NCBI GenBank assembly: GCA_019694395.1
Contig: JAIBCC010000003.1
Location: 298,343 to 362,342, forward strand
Length of the DNA stretch: 64,000 nt
Source of the DNA: Pyrinomonadaceae bacterium
GTDB lineage: Bacteria > Acidobacteriota > Blastocatellia > Pyrinomonadales > Pyrinomonadaceae
Direction: 5' to 3'
The notes under the pieces were generated by a model that did no database searches, was not told the origin of the DNA, and worked only from the letters and a program-made list of their open reading frames with translations. Numbering within the stretch: position 1 is the stretch's first letter; every line of letters begins with the position of its first letter. Shown here in pieces: positions 1 to 6,918 of this stretch. The translations under genes and the position numbers were made by a program.

Positions 1-283
1 CTTTGTCTGCTAAAGTCATTGGTCGCAACGGATAAGTTTCTTTGTCGAAGAATTTGAAAGTCTCGGTTTCTTTCGACATTTCGACCATGTTACCCATTTT
101 GAAGCCCAAAAGAATTCCACGTTTGACCCAGGCATTTGTTTGCCAGTTGCCGTCTGCATCTTTTTCGGCTGAACGGATTTTGCCTGTGCGTAGAGCGGTT
201 TTGAATTCTTCAAAAATTGCGCGATCTTCTGCCGTAAATTCTGATTTAGTTAATAGTTGTTCGATTTTTTCTTGTAAAGTCAT
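1..283 (-). CDS. dapD: Tetrahydrodipicolinate N-succinyltransferase, 5' part (cut by window edge)
   Basis: The minus strand is open from an ATG at 283 to the left edge and encodes the first 94 residues. The product begins MTLQEKIEQLLTK and contains GNWQTNAWVKRGILLGF and FKFFDKETYPLRPM. This matches the N-terminal domain of DapD (compare E. coli: ...GQWVTHQWLKKAVLLSF... then RYFDKVPMKF). DapD transfers succinyl from succinyl-CoA to tetrahydrodipicolinate in the succinylase branch of lysine/diaminopimelate synthesis in the cytosol. The left-handed beta-helix and active site lie outside the window. Its ATG overlaps the stop of the upstream lipoprotein gene as ATGA, which suggests translational coupling. 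The dapA gene lies 2.4 kb away. The call rests on recognised sequence similarity to the family's N-terminus. Confidence 0.86.
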   Translation of the reverse strand, partial: MTLQEKIEQLLTKSEFTAEDRAIFEEFKTALRTGKIRSAEKDADGNWQTNAWVKRGILLGFKMGNMVEMSKETETFKFFDKETYPLRPMTLADK

Positions 284-774
284 TGTTCTTTATAATAGTA
301 AATAAAAGTTGGAGCATTTTCATCAATCAAACTCCAATTTCTTACTTCCTGTTGGAAGTTATTAAAGACTTGATTGCCGCTAAGCGTTACCTCGCCTTGT
401 TTGCCTGTAATTTTCAAGCTTTTAATTCTAAATTTTTCGTCATCATATCTTTTAAGTTTATCAATATCTACAGTCATAATTCTGAAAACCTGATTTGGCA
501 TAATTCTGACTTTAATCTTGTTATTTTTTTCGTCAATAATATAGGAATTTTCAGATTGGTTCGGACTTTTCCATTCACTTTTTTCTGAGTTAAATTCTTC
601 AATACTCATTATATTTGGGCTTGAGTCTCCAACTTTAATCCACAAAACGTCATATTCAACTTCAATGATTTCATTAGACATGTTGACAATCACAAAATCT
701 CGATAGGTGTTACAACCCATAACGAGCAATAAAAAACATAAACAAACCATACATAATGATTTTTTATTTTTCAT
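280..774 (-). CDS. Small lipoprotein of unknown function
   Basis: The protein has 164 aa. The N-terminus MKNKKSLCMVCLCFLLLVMGC is a typical lipoprotein signal, with basic residues, a hydrophobic core and the lipobox LVMGC, so the mature protein should start at Cys21. The rest is soluble and beta-rich in appearance (IVNMSNEIIEVEYDVLWIKV, IKVRIMPNQVFRIMTVDI), with no motif I recognise. The stop overlaps the dapD start by ATGA, so the two are probably cotranscribed, although no functional link to lysine synthesis is evident. I infer an outer- or inner-membrane lipoprotein. The function is unknown. Confidence 0.7.
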   Translation of the reverse strand: MKNKKSLCMVCLCFLLLVMGCNTYRDFVIVNMSNEIIEVEYDVLWIKVGDSSPNIMSIEEFNSEKSEWKSPNQSENSYIIDEKNNKIKVRIMPNQVFRIMTVDIDKLKRYDDEKFRIKSLKITGKQGEVTLSGNQVFNNFQQEVRNWSLIDENAPTFIYYYKEQ

Positions 775-849
775 AAAAGTCTCTCAAATCTAAATTGGCG
801 GTCTTTCTCATAGCTCACACTGACAGAATCACGCTTTTAAAATTAATAA

Positions 850-1239
850 TTATTGGATTCTATTTCTTTCCATTGCTACTTCGGAAACGCTAAATCCCAT
901 TTTCTTCCAGAATTCTTCGCTTCCGCGTCCCGCGCGTAAAACCCAAGTGATGTTTTTATCATCGCCCATCAGTCTTTCAACTAATTCGCGTCCAACGCCT
1001 TGTTTGCGAAAATCTTCGGCAACCGCCACTGTTCCGATGTAGCCATTAGAAACTCCATCACACAAAGCGCGGGCAAACCCGATGACTCTTTCGTCTTCAA
1101 AAGCAACGACAGTGCGACTGGCGTTTTCCATCATTTGGTGGAATTTATCGGCATCGGCAACGCGCTTTTCCCAACCATTTTCGGCTAAAAATTGTCGAAC
1201 TGCTTCGTAATCGTTTGGTGTAATTGCCCTAAACTCCAT
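850..1239 (-). CDS. GNAT family N-acetyltransferase
   Basis: The protein has 129 aa, short but normal for a single GNAT domain. The acetyl-CoA binding signature RKQGVGRELVERL (Q/R-x-x-G-x-G/A) sits at about residues 78-90, after the beta-4 strand GYIGTVAVAEDF. The C-terminal segment EEFWKKMGFSVSEVAMERN is the usual helix plus beta-6 region of the fold. An AAAGGA-like ribosome site lies about ten bases upstream of the ATG. It would transfer acetyl from acetyl-CoA to an amine, and the substrate cannot be read from the sequence. It is divergent from the M1 peptidase gene, with 38 bases between the start codons. Confidence 0.85.
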   Translation of the reverse strand: MEFRAITPNDYEAVRQFLAENGWEKRVADADKFHQMMENASRTVVAFEDERVIGFARALCDGVSNGYIGTVAVAEDFRKQGVGRELVERLMGDDKNITWVLRAGRGSEEFWKKMGFSVSEVAMERNRIQ

Positions 1240-1277
1240 TTGGTTAAATCCTTTCCAGACTGCTAGGATAGTTTGCT

Positions 1278-2561
1278 ATGAAACGTCTTTTTATTCTACT
1301 TATTTTCTTCTTTTCTTTCACTTTGGCAAAGGCGCAATCCATAGATATTTTGCAATATAGTGCCAAAATTGAGCCTGATATTTCCAATAAATCGGTTAAA
1401 GGAAAAGTTGCAGTTGAATTTAAATCTTTGACTGATAATTTGACGGAAATTTCATTGAATGCCGGAGCTTTGGAAATTGATAAAGTCAGCGAAAAAAGTT
1501 TTCAAAAGAAAGAAAGTATTCTCATTATCACGTTAGCAAAACCCGCAAAATTAAACGAAAAACGCTTTATCGAAATTGAATACCACGGCGTTCCGAAATA
1601 CGGAATTCGCTTTTTTCCTGAACAAAATCAGGTTTATACGGTTTTTTCGACCAGCCAATGGATGCCTTGCGCGGATGCGCCGTCTGATCGGGCAAAGTTT
1701 CGTTTGGAACTTATTTTACCGAAAGATTTACAGGTTGTTGGCAATGGGGATTTAGTTAAACAATCCAAACTTTCAAACAATAAAATTTCTTCGGTTTGGG
1801 AAGAGAAAAACGAAAATCCGACGTATCTTTTTGGCTTTGCAATTGGGAATTTCCGCGAAGTTATCGAAAATTACAAGGGCGTAAATTTTCGTTATCTTGC
1901 GCCGATAAGTTATTCTGAAGCAGAGATTAAGAAGATATTTCAAAATTCAAAAGATATGCTTGATTTTTACGAAAGCAAAGCGGGCGTGAAATATGCAGAA
2001 AAAACTTATACGCAGGTTTTGCCAATGAAAAGTGCCGAGCAGGAAATGGCGAGTTTTACGGTTTTGAGCGAAAATTACGGCAAAGAAGTTTTGCAGGATG
2101 AAAAAGACATCTGGCTCGGGGCGCACGAATTTTCGCATCAGTGGTGGGGTAATTCGGTGACCAATCAGGCATGGACGCATTTTTGGTTAAATGAAGGTGT
2201 GGCGACATTTATGACCGCCGCTTATTTGGAACATCGTTTCGGACGCGAAGAATATTTGAGGCAAATCAACGGCGCGAAAGCAAATTATGAAAAAGTTCGT
2301 GATGCCGGAAAAGATAAGCCGCTGGTTTTTCCCGATTGGAACAAACCGACCCGCGAAGACCGCATTTTGGTCTATGACAAAGGCGCGTATGTGACACACC
2401 TTTTACGCGAAGAACTAGGCGAAGAAAAATTTTGGCAAGCCCTGAAAGATTACACCAGAAAATATTGGGGGAAATCTGTGACAACCAAAGATTTTCAAGC
2501 CTCGTTTGAAAAATCCAGCGGCAAAGATTTGTCGGAATTTTTCAAAAAGTGGATTTATTGA
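1278..2561 (+). CDS. Secreted M1-family aminopeptidase
   Basis: The protein has 427 aa and a clear Sec signal peptide, MKRLFILLIFFFSFTLAKAQ. The gluzincin motif appears as GAHEFSHQWWGNSV (HEXXH, about residues 281-285), followed 18 residues after the second His by the Glu of WLNEGVATF. This is the HEXXH-x18-E zinc site of M1 peptidases. Upstream, the segment around QEMASF resembles the M1 exopeptidase motif (GxMEN) but is altered (EMAS), so strict aminopeptidase activity is less certain. At 427 aa it is shorter than full M1 enzymes and lacks the long helical C-terminal domain. The predicted role is zinc-dependent peptide hydrolysis in the periplasm or outside the cell. It converges on dapA across an inverted-repeat element. 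Confidence 0.85.
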   Translation: MKRLFILLIFFFSFTLAKAQSIDILQYSAKIEPDISNKSVKGKVAVEFKSLTDNLTEISLNAGALEIDKVSEKSFQKKESILIITLAKPAKLNEKRFIEIEYHGVPKYGIRFFPEQNQVYTVFSTSQWMPCADAPSDRAKFRLELILPKDLQVVGNGDLVKQSKLSNNKISSVWEEKNENPTYLFGFAIGNFREVIENYKGVNFRYLAPISYSEAEIKKIFQNSKDMLDFYESKAGVKYAEKTYTQVLPMKSAEQEMASFTVLSENYGKEVLQDEKDIWLGAHEFSHQWWGNSVTNQAWTHFWLNEGVATFMTAAYLEHRFGREEYLRQINGAKANYEKVRDAGKDKPLVFPDWNKPTREDRILVYDKGAYVTHLLREELGEEKFWQALKDYTRKYWGKSVTTKDFQASFEKSSGKDLSEFFKKWIY

Positions 2562-2568
2562 ATTTATT

Positions 2569-2640
2569 GCAGAAATGCGAGTGTGACTGATCATGTCCAA
2601 CCTAATATTGAGGCACGCTTCCTCATGGTCGCGTTTCTGC
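2569..2640. repeat. Extragenic inverted repeat between convergent genes
   Basis: The ends GCAGAAATGCGA (2569-2580) and TCGCGTTTCTGC (2629-2640) are inverted copies with one mismatch. Inside is a second small hairpin, GAGG-N7-CCTC. It fills the gap between the convergent M1 peptidase and dapA genes and may also serve as a bidirectional terminator. It looks like a REP-type element, and no second copy was found in this window. Confidence 0.6.
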
Positions 2641-2652
2641 CATTCTTTTCTT

Positions 2653-3552
2653 TTACTTATTTAACTCTTTCAAAATCGCCTTTAATTTTTTCTGTGTTGG
2701 TTCGGTCACAGGCACTAACGGCAATCTTAAATTTTCTTCCAGCAACCCCATTTCTTTCATTACAAATTTGCAAGGTGCGGGCGATGCCTCGATAAAATTG
2801 GCTTCCATCAACGGCAAGATTTGATTATGGATTTTGCGGGCGGCTGTCCACGCTCCGTCAAGTGCTTTTTCGACCATTTTTGAGGTCAAATCGGGAATTT
2901 CGTTCGAGCAAACCGAAACTAATCCGTCCGCACCAACCGAAATCAAAGGCAAAGTTGTCGCATCATCGCCGGAAAATACTTTGAAATGCTTCGGACGGCG
3001 GCGCAAAATTTCCATAATTTGCGAAAAATTGCCGGATGCTTCTTTGATTGCAACAATGTTTTCGTGCGCTTCGGCAAGTCTTAAAGTAGTTTCAGCCGTG
3101 ATATTTGTGACGGTTCTGCCGGGAACGTTGTAAAGCATGATCGGAAATTTTTTGACCGATTTGGCGATTTCCGAAAAGTGGGCAAAAATTCCTTCCTGAG
3201 TCGGTTTGTTGTAATAGGGGGCAACGACCAACGCGCAATCCGCACCGAGTTCACGTGCCTTTCGGGTATATTCAATCGCATCGGCAGTGCAATTACTTCC
3301 GGTTCCGGCGATGGTTTTTGCTTTAAGTTTTTTGGCAACTTCAATCGCCAGCTTAATAACGTGAATGTCTTCTTCGTGCGACATCGTGGCACTTTCGCCG
3401 GTTGTTCCGCACGGCACCAGCAGTTTGACACCGTTTTTTATCTGACGTTCAACAAGTTTCTTAAAACATTCGTCATCAATGCTTCCGTCTTTGTGAAAAG
3501 GTGTCACCAGCGCAGTCGCGCAACCGCGCATCCAATCTAATTTCATCGTCAT
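2653..3552 (-). CDS. dapA: 4-hydroxy-tetrahydrodipicolinate synthase
   Basis: The protein has 299 aa, the usual DapA length, and a TIM-barrel aldolase pattern. The segment GCATALVTPF is at the N-terminus. PCGTTGESATM carries the pyruvate-binding Thr-Thr. YNVPGRTVTN carries the catalytic Tyr and the substrate-binding Arg. VAIKEASGN carries the Schiff-base Lys (about residue 167). GDDATTLPLISVGADGLVSV completes the active-site set. It condenses pyruvate with aspartate semialdehyde, the first committed step of diaminopimelate/lysine synthesis in the cytosol. It fits the partial dapD at the window edge, although the two are separated by unrelated genes. An ATG six bases downstream (3546) is an alternative start. 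Confidence 0.96.
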   Translation of the reverse strand: MTMKLDWMRGCATALVTPFHKDGSIDDECFKKLVERQIKNGVKLLVPCGTTGESATMSHEEDIHVIKLAIEVAKKLKAKTIAGTGSNCTADAIEYTRKARELGADCALVVAPYYNKPTQEGIFAHFSEIAKSVKKFPIMLYNVPGRTVTNITAETTLRLAEAHENIVAIKEASGNFSQIMEILRRRPKHFKVFSGDDATTLPLISVGADGLVSVCSNEIPDLTSKMVEKALDGAWTAARKIHNQILPLMEANFIEASPAPCKFVMKEMGLLEENLRLPLVPVTEPTQKKLKAILKELNK

Positions 3553-3629
3553 AAAATTTTTACCAAATAATTAAAAAGAAAGTATATGATTAACAGCGTG
3601 AAAGTTACAAAAAGAGATAGCAAAAATTT

Positions 3630-4226
3630 ATGGCATTTATAAGAATTTTTTTAGTTATAGTAATATTTCTTTCTCTATTGTCCTGCGAATCATCAAAACC
3701 CAAGCAAAATGTAGCCCCTGAACCGCCCAAAATAATTGCCGATAAATTTGCCTATCCAGTCAGCAAAAATGAGTATGTCACTGAAGCCAAAGACTCAAAA
3801 GACGAGTGGTATAACGCCCGAAATTTAGGTGAAGATGACCATCTGGGCGAAGACTGGAACAAAAATTCGGGCGGCAATACGGATTGCGGCGAGCCTGTTT
3901 ATGCGGTGGCAAACGGGACGATTGTTTATGCTCAGGATGCAGGCGAAGGTTGGGGAAATGTGGTTATTATTGAGCATACTTTGCCTGATGGTAAAAAGGT
4001 CGAATCGCTCTACGGGCATTTGCTGGAGATTTTGAAAAAATCAGGCGAAGTCAAAAAACGAGAGCAAATTGCCAAAATAGGTAACGCCAATGGGAGATAT
4101 TTATGTCATTTGCATTTGGAAATCCGCGATGAAACTTGTCCAATGTGGCATCTGGTCGGCGGAGGTTATTCGGGCGAGAGGAATGGTTGGCTTGATCCGT
4201 CCGAATTTATAGATAAGCATCGGTAG
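3630..4226 (+). CDS. M23-family peptidoglycan endopeptidase-like lipoprotein
   Basis: The protein has 198 aa. The N-terminus ends in the lipobox LLSC (IFLSLLSCES), so it is a predicted lipoprotein. The M23 (LytM) zinc site is complete: HLGEDWN supplies His and Asp (H-x4-D pattern), SLYGHLLEI follows, and CHLHLEIRD supplies the HxH motif. VYAVANGTIVYA is the characteristic beta-hairpin before the active site. Members of this family cut peptidoglycan cross-links or act as activators of amidases. With all ligands present, a catalytic role is likely, at the cell wall. There is no strong ribosome site before the ATG. An inverted repeat lies downstream. Confidence 0.88.
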   Translation: MAFIRIFLVIVIFLSLLSCESSKPKQNVAPEPPKIIADKFAYPVSKNEYVTEAKDSKDEWYNARNLGEDDHLGEDWNKNSGGNTDCGEPVYAVANGTIVYAQDAGEGWGNVVIIEHTLPDGKKVESLYGHLLEILKKSGEVKKREQIAKIGNANGRYLCHLHLEIRDETCPMWHLVGGGYSGERNGWLDPSEFIDKHR

Positions 4227-4272
4227 AGATAAGTAGTCAGACATATTTATTGAAAAGTAAAATGAAAGAAAT

Positions 4273-4356
4273 ATCAGTATAGCGAGCGGTAGCGAGCATT
4301 GTTAATTATTGGGTTGAGTGAGTTTAACGAAGTTCGCTACCGCTCACTATACTGAT
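4273..4356. repeat. Long-armed extragenic inverted repeat
   Basis: Arms 4273-4295 and 4334-4356 are inverted copies, 22 of 23 bases matching (core CAGTATAGCGAGCGGTAGCG against CAGTATAGTGAGCGGTAGCG), around a 38-base loop. It lies between the M23 lipoprotein gene and the convergent 230-aa gene. It could form a large hairpin and terminate transcription on either strand, but there is no clean U-tract. It is probably a REP/MITE-like element. Confidence 0.7.
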
Positions 4357-4407
4357 TTAATACACTAATTTAGAATGAATTAAATGTGTCTTATTACTTA
4401 AAGCTAA

Positions 4408-5100
4408 TCACTTTTGTCTAAATGATTTATTTAGCTTGGTGCAAGCAAACCATTCATCTCTTTTGCATTCTTGATTTTTGGAATCAAATTCTTCACCAAT
4501 TAAACTGCTTATATCTTCAATTTGTTTTACCTCATGGCAGTTACCGTCGTAATCAGAAAGAGAAAGCATATAGGTTCGATAAATCTTATTCTGGTTGATT
4601 TCTACTACATAACTTACTCCATCAATACCTGCCTCACCACATTTGATTTCCGATGAATCCCGAAGTGTCAGGATTTCTTTATCAACAAGTTGTTGCCAGA
4701 AAGATTCCCAGCCTGATTTAGGCGGACTTAAATTTTCCACTTCAACTTTATCAATGTCGGTTTCTATGAGATGTAATCCTGACCAATGGTTATCTGTTTG
4801 TTTGAATACAACTCCTTCTAAAGGCTCTCTTCCAAAACCTCGCCAAATCCGAATCTCAAGGTTACCTTTTTTTACTATTGTCTTTCTAAGCTCCATTAAT
4901 CCGCCAAGATTAGCTGTTTGATTGATTGTCCCAAATTTGCGGTCTTCAGTTCCATTAAAAAAAATCTGTTCCCAACGGGAATTAGGCAAAATAATTTGAG
5001 ATTTTTGGGAATCCTGATAGTAAAACCACCCAACGACGAAAGAAATACCTATTACAAAAGTTATTAAAAGAATTGAAAAACGGAGGGGAATTTTATTCAT
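4408..5100 (-). CDS. Membrane-anchored protein of unknown function
   Basis: The protein has 230 aa. Residues 8-28 (SILLITFVIGISFVVGWFYY) form one N-terminal membrane segment after a basic start, so it is an anchored extracytoplasmic protein or has an uncleaved signal. The rest is soluble and has four Cys in the C-terminal third (EIKCGEAGIDG, DGNCHEVKQ, NQECKRDEWFACTK) that could form disulphides in the periplasm. I do not recognise a family. It is a single-gene unit between a repeat and the rhodanese terminator. Confidence 0.65.
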   Translation of the reverse strand: MNKIPLRFSILLITFVIGISFVVGWFYYQDSQKSQIILPNSRWEQIFFNGTEDRKFGTINQTANLGGLMELRKTIVKKGNLEIRIWRGFGREPLEGVVFKQTDNHWSGLHLIETDIDKVEVENLSPPKSGWESFWQQLVDKEILTLRDSSEIKCGEAGIDGVSYVVEINQNKIYRTYMLSLSDYDGNCHEVKQIEDISSLIGEEFDSKNQECKRDEWFACTKLNKSFRQK

Positions 5101-5160
5101 ATTAATACAGATAAAACTGCCTCAAAGAAAGAGGTTATTTCAATAATAATTTAGAAACAG

Positions 5161-5194
5161 AAAAAGAGTGCATCTTTATTAATACACTCTTTTT
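5161..5194 (-). terminator. Rho-independent terminator behind the rhodanese gene
   Basis: AAAAAGAGTG (5161-5170) pairs perfectly with CACTCTTTTT (5185-5194) around a 14-base loop. Read on the minus strand the hairpin lies 25 bases after the rhodanese stop at 5219, and the A/T-rich stem supplies a U-tract in either direction. Confidence 0.75.
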
Positions 5195-5218
5195 AACTCT
5201 CGTGTGATTTATTCTTGA

Positions 5219-5680
5219 TTATTTAGGTGTTTCTTCGCTCTTTTCTGTTGGATAACCTGCATTGACCCAAGCATTTGTTCCGCCGACTAAAGCATAAGCA
5301 TTTTTAATTCCGTTTTTATTTAAGATTTGCACCAGACCGGCGCTTGTATGTTCGTTCTGTCAGGAACAATAAGCAATGATCTTTTTGTCGGTCGGAATCT
5401 CTTTCAAACGATTTTCGGCTTCGAGCAGCGGAATATTGATTGCGCCTTTGATGTGCGTGAATTTGTATGAAGCAGCATCACGGGCATCAATAAAAATGGC
5501 AGTTCCGGCATCAAAATCTTTTTTGGCATCCTCTAAACTGATTCTTGCCGCATCATCTGCAACGGTATTTGATGTGCTGTTTGATGGTTGGGTTTTGGCA
5601 ACTGTCGAAATCGCATTATTCGTGCAAGCCAACCCGACTATCAACGCCCCCAAAATTAAAATTAACAAACTTAAACGCAT
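5219..5680 (-). CDS. Lipoprotein rhodanese with in-frame UGA, probable selenoprotein
   Basis: The reading frame runs 153 codons plus stop if the UGA at 5360-5362 is decoded. The N-terminus ends in the lipobox VGLAC (residues 15-19), so the domain is probably periplasmic. The rhodanese fold is complete across the UGA: ISLEDAKKDFDAG, FIDARDAASYKFTHIKGAINIP, then the loop IIAYCS-U-QNEHTSAG, then KNAYALVGGTNAWVNAGYP. The catalytic Cys is the C of YCS. The UGA sits two residues later, where relatives with a CSCP-type loop have a second Cys. Both halves are conserved rhodanese and there is no frameshift. A SECIS-like hairpin follows the UGA. The role would be sulfur transfer or thiol redox chemistry. 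Without Sec insertion the product would lack the second half of the fold. Confidence 0.83.
5329..5362 (-). promoter_or_regulatory. Candidate bacterial SECIS element with its UGA codon
   Basis: On the minus strand the UGA (5362-5360) is followed after 21 bases by the loop GGUCU (5338-5334). The loop is closed by a five-pair stem, GCGCC (5343-5339) with GGUGC (5333-5329), which includes one G-U pair. A short hairpin with a GGU-containing loop, some 15-40 bases after UGA inside the coding region, is the known form of bacterial SECIS elements. The E. coli fdhF element also presents GGUCU in its loop. The spacing here is about the same as in fdhF. Confidence 0.75.
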
Positions 5681-5714
5681 TATTTAATCCTCATTTTTCA
5701 AAGTGTCTTTAATA

Positions 5715-5743
5715 ATTATCAGTATCAAACGTAAAATTGACAA
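5715..5743 (-). promoter_or_regulatory. Sigma-70-type promoter for the rhodanese gene
   Basis: On the minus strand TTGTCA (5743-5738) and GATAAT (5720-5715) are separated by 17 bases, close to the consensus. They lie 35 bases upstream of the ATG at 5680. A GAGGA ribosome site precedes the start codon. Confidence 0.5.
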
Positions 5744-5788
5744 GTTGACTTGGACTGTTTGGAAACATACACTTGCGTTTTAACTTTT

Positions 5789-6775
5789 ATGTCCGACGAA
5801 ATTTCAACACTTATTTTTCATCTTACCTCCATTGAATCAGGTCAGCGGTTGGATGCTTTTCTTGCCGATAAGATCGAAAAACGCTCACGCTCACGAATTC
5901 AAAAAATGATTGATGACGGCGACGTTTTGGTCAATGAAAAAACTTCTAAATCTTCTTATAAAATTAGGGCAAACGATACGATTGAGGTCGAATTAACCGA
6001 GCTTTCCGCCGAAACTTTTGAGCCTGAAAACATTCCGCTCGAAATAATTTACGAAGACGATTTTCTGGCAGTTATCAACAAAGCCGCAGGAATGGTCGTG
6101 CATCCGGGTGCGGGAATTTCCAACGGAACTCTCGCCAATGCTATCGCGTATCATTTCGGATTTAGTGAAGCGAATCGTGAATTTAATTCAAATGAAACTT
6201 TTAATCCTCAATTGGCAACTCCAAATCGAATCGGCATCGTTCATAGATTAGACAAAGATACATCAGGTTTAATTATTGTGGCAAAAGATGAAGAAACTCA
6301 CGAAGCGTTGAGCGAACAGTTTCGGGACAGAACAGTTTATAAACGCTATCTCGCATTAGTTCACGGCGAATTTGACGAAAATACGGGGACGATTGACGCG
6401 CCGATTGCCCGCGAAAAACATAATCGAACGAAAATGGGAGTTCGCGCACATGGACGAAACGCTTTGAGTTTGTGGAGAGTAAAACAAAGATTTGAAAAAT
6501 TTACGCTGGTCGAAGTCGAAATCAAAACCGGACGCACTCATCAAATTCGTGTTCATCTGGCTTACATAAATCATCCTGTTGTTGGTGATGAAACTTATAA
6601 CAACGGGCGTGATAAATCGGTTGCCAACTTAGAAATCCGCCGCGCTATTCAAAATCTCAACCGTTTTTTTCTCCACGCTGAAAAATTGAGTTTTACACAT
6701 CCGCAAACTAATGAGAAAATGAGTTTTAGGTCGCCATTACCGCAAGAGCTAAGTAACTTTTTAGAGTTGCTTTGA
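5789..6775 (+). CDS. rluD: RluD-family 23S rRNA pseudouridine synthase
   Basis: The protein has 328 aa from the ATG at 5789. An upstream in-frame ATG at 5750 would add 13 residues without family character. An N-terminal S4 RNA-binding domain (residues about 12-75: GQRLDAFLADKIEKRSRSRI...GDVLVN) is followed by the catalytic domain. VINKAAGMVVHPG opens that domain, and GIVHRLDKDTSGLIIVAKD carries the catalytic Asp in HRLDxxTSG. KTGRTHQIRVHLAYI is the conserved C-terminal motif. It isomerises uridines in 23S rRNA (RluD sites are in helix 69). The arrangement and length are normal for RluA/RluD enzymes, and the exact target sites are inferred from family only. Confidence 0.93.
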   Translation: MSDEISTLIFHLTSIESGQRLDAFLADKIEKRSRSRIQKMIDDGDVLVNEKTSKSSYKIRANDTIEVELTELSAETFEPENIPLEIIYEDDFLAVINKAAGMVVHPGAGISNGTLANAIAYHFGFSEANREFNSNETFNPQLATPNRIGIVHRLDKDTSGLIIVAKDEETHEALSEQFRDRTVYKRYLALVHGEFDENTGTIDAPIAREKHNRTKMGVRAHGRNALSLWRVKQRFEKFTLVEVEIKTGRTHQIRVHLAYINHPVVGDETYNNGRDKSVANLEIRRAIQNLNRFFLHAEKLSFTHPQTNEKMSFRSPLPQELSNFLELL

Positions 6776-6790
6776 GTTTTAGCGGACAAA

Positions 6791-6907
6791 TTTAACGCAA
6801 AGACGCAGAGAGGCAAAGGTGCAAAGATTTTAAATAATTCTTCTATTTTGCCTTACTTTAATTGTATCTTTGCATCTTTGCGGACTTTGCGGATGGTGTG
6901 CGTTAAA
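6791..6907. repeat. Extragenic repeat with nested inverted ends
   Basis: Outer arms TTTAACGCA (6791-6799) and TGCGTTAAA (6899-6907) are perfect inverted copies. Inner arms TGCAAAGAT (6820-6828) and ATCTTTGCA (6866-6874) are also perfect. Each half is built of GCAAAG-type short units. It fills the gap before the GH20 gene and ends 12 bases before its ATG. Confidence 0.65.
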
Positions 6908-6918
6908 AATCAAACACT

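Noticed and set aside
4227..4407. tRNA or structured RNA in the gap with the long hairpin
   Set aside because: There is no cloverleaf or conserved loops; a simple inverted repeat explains the structure.
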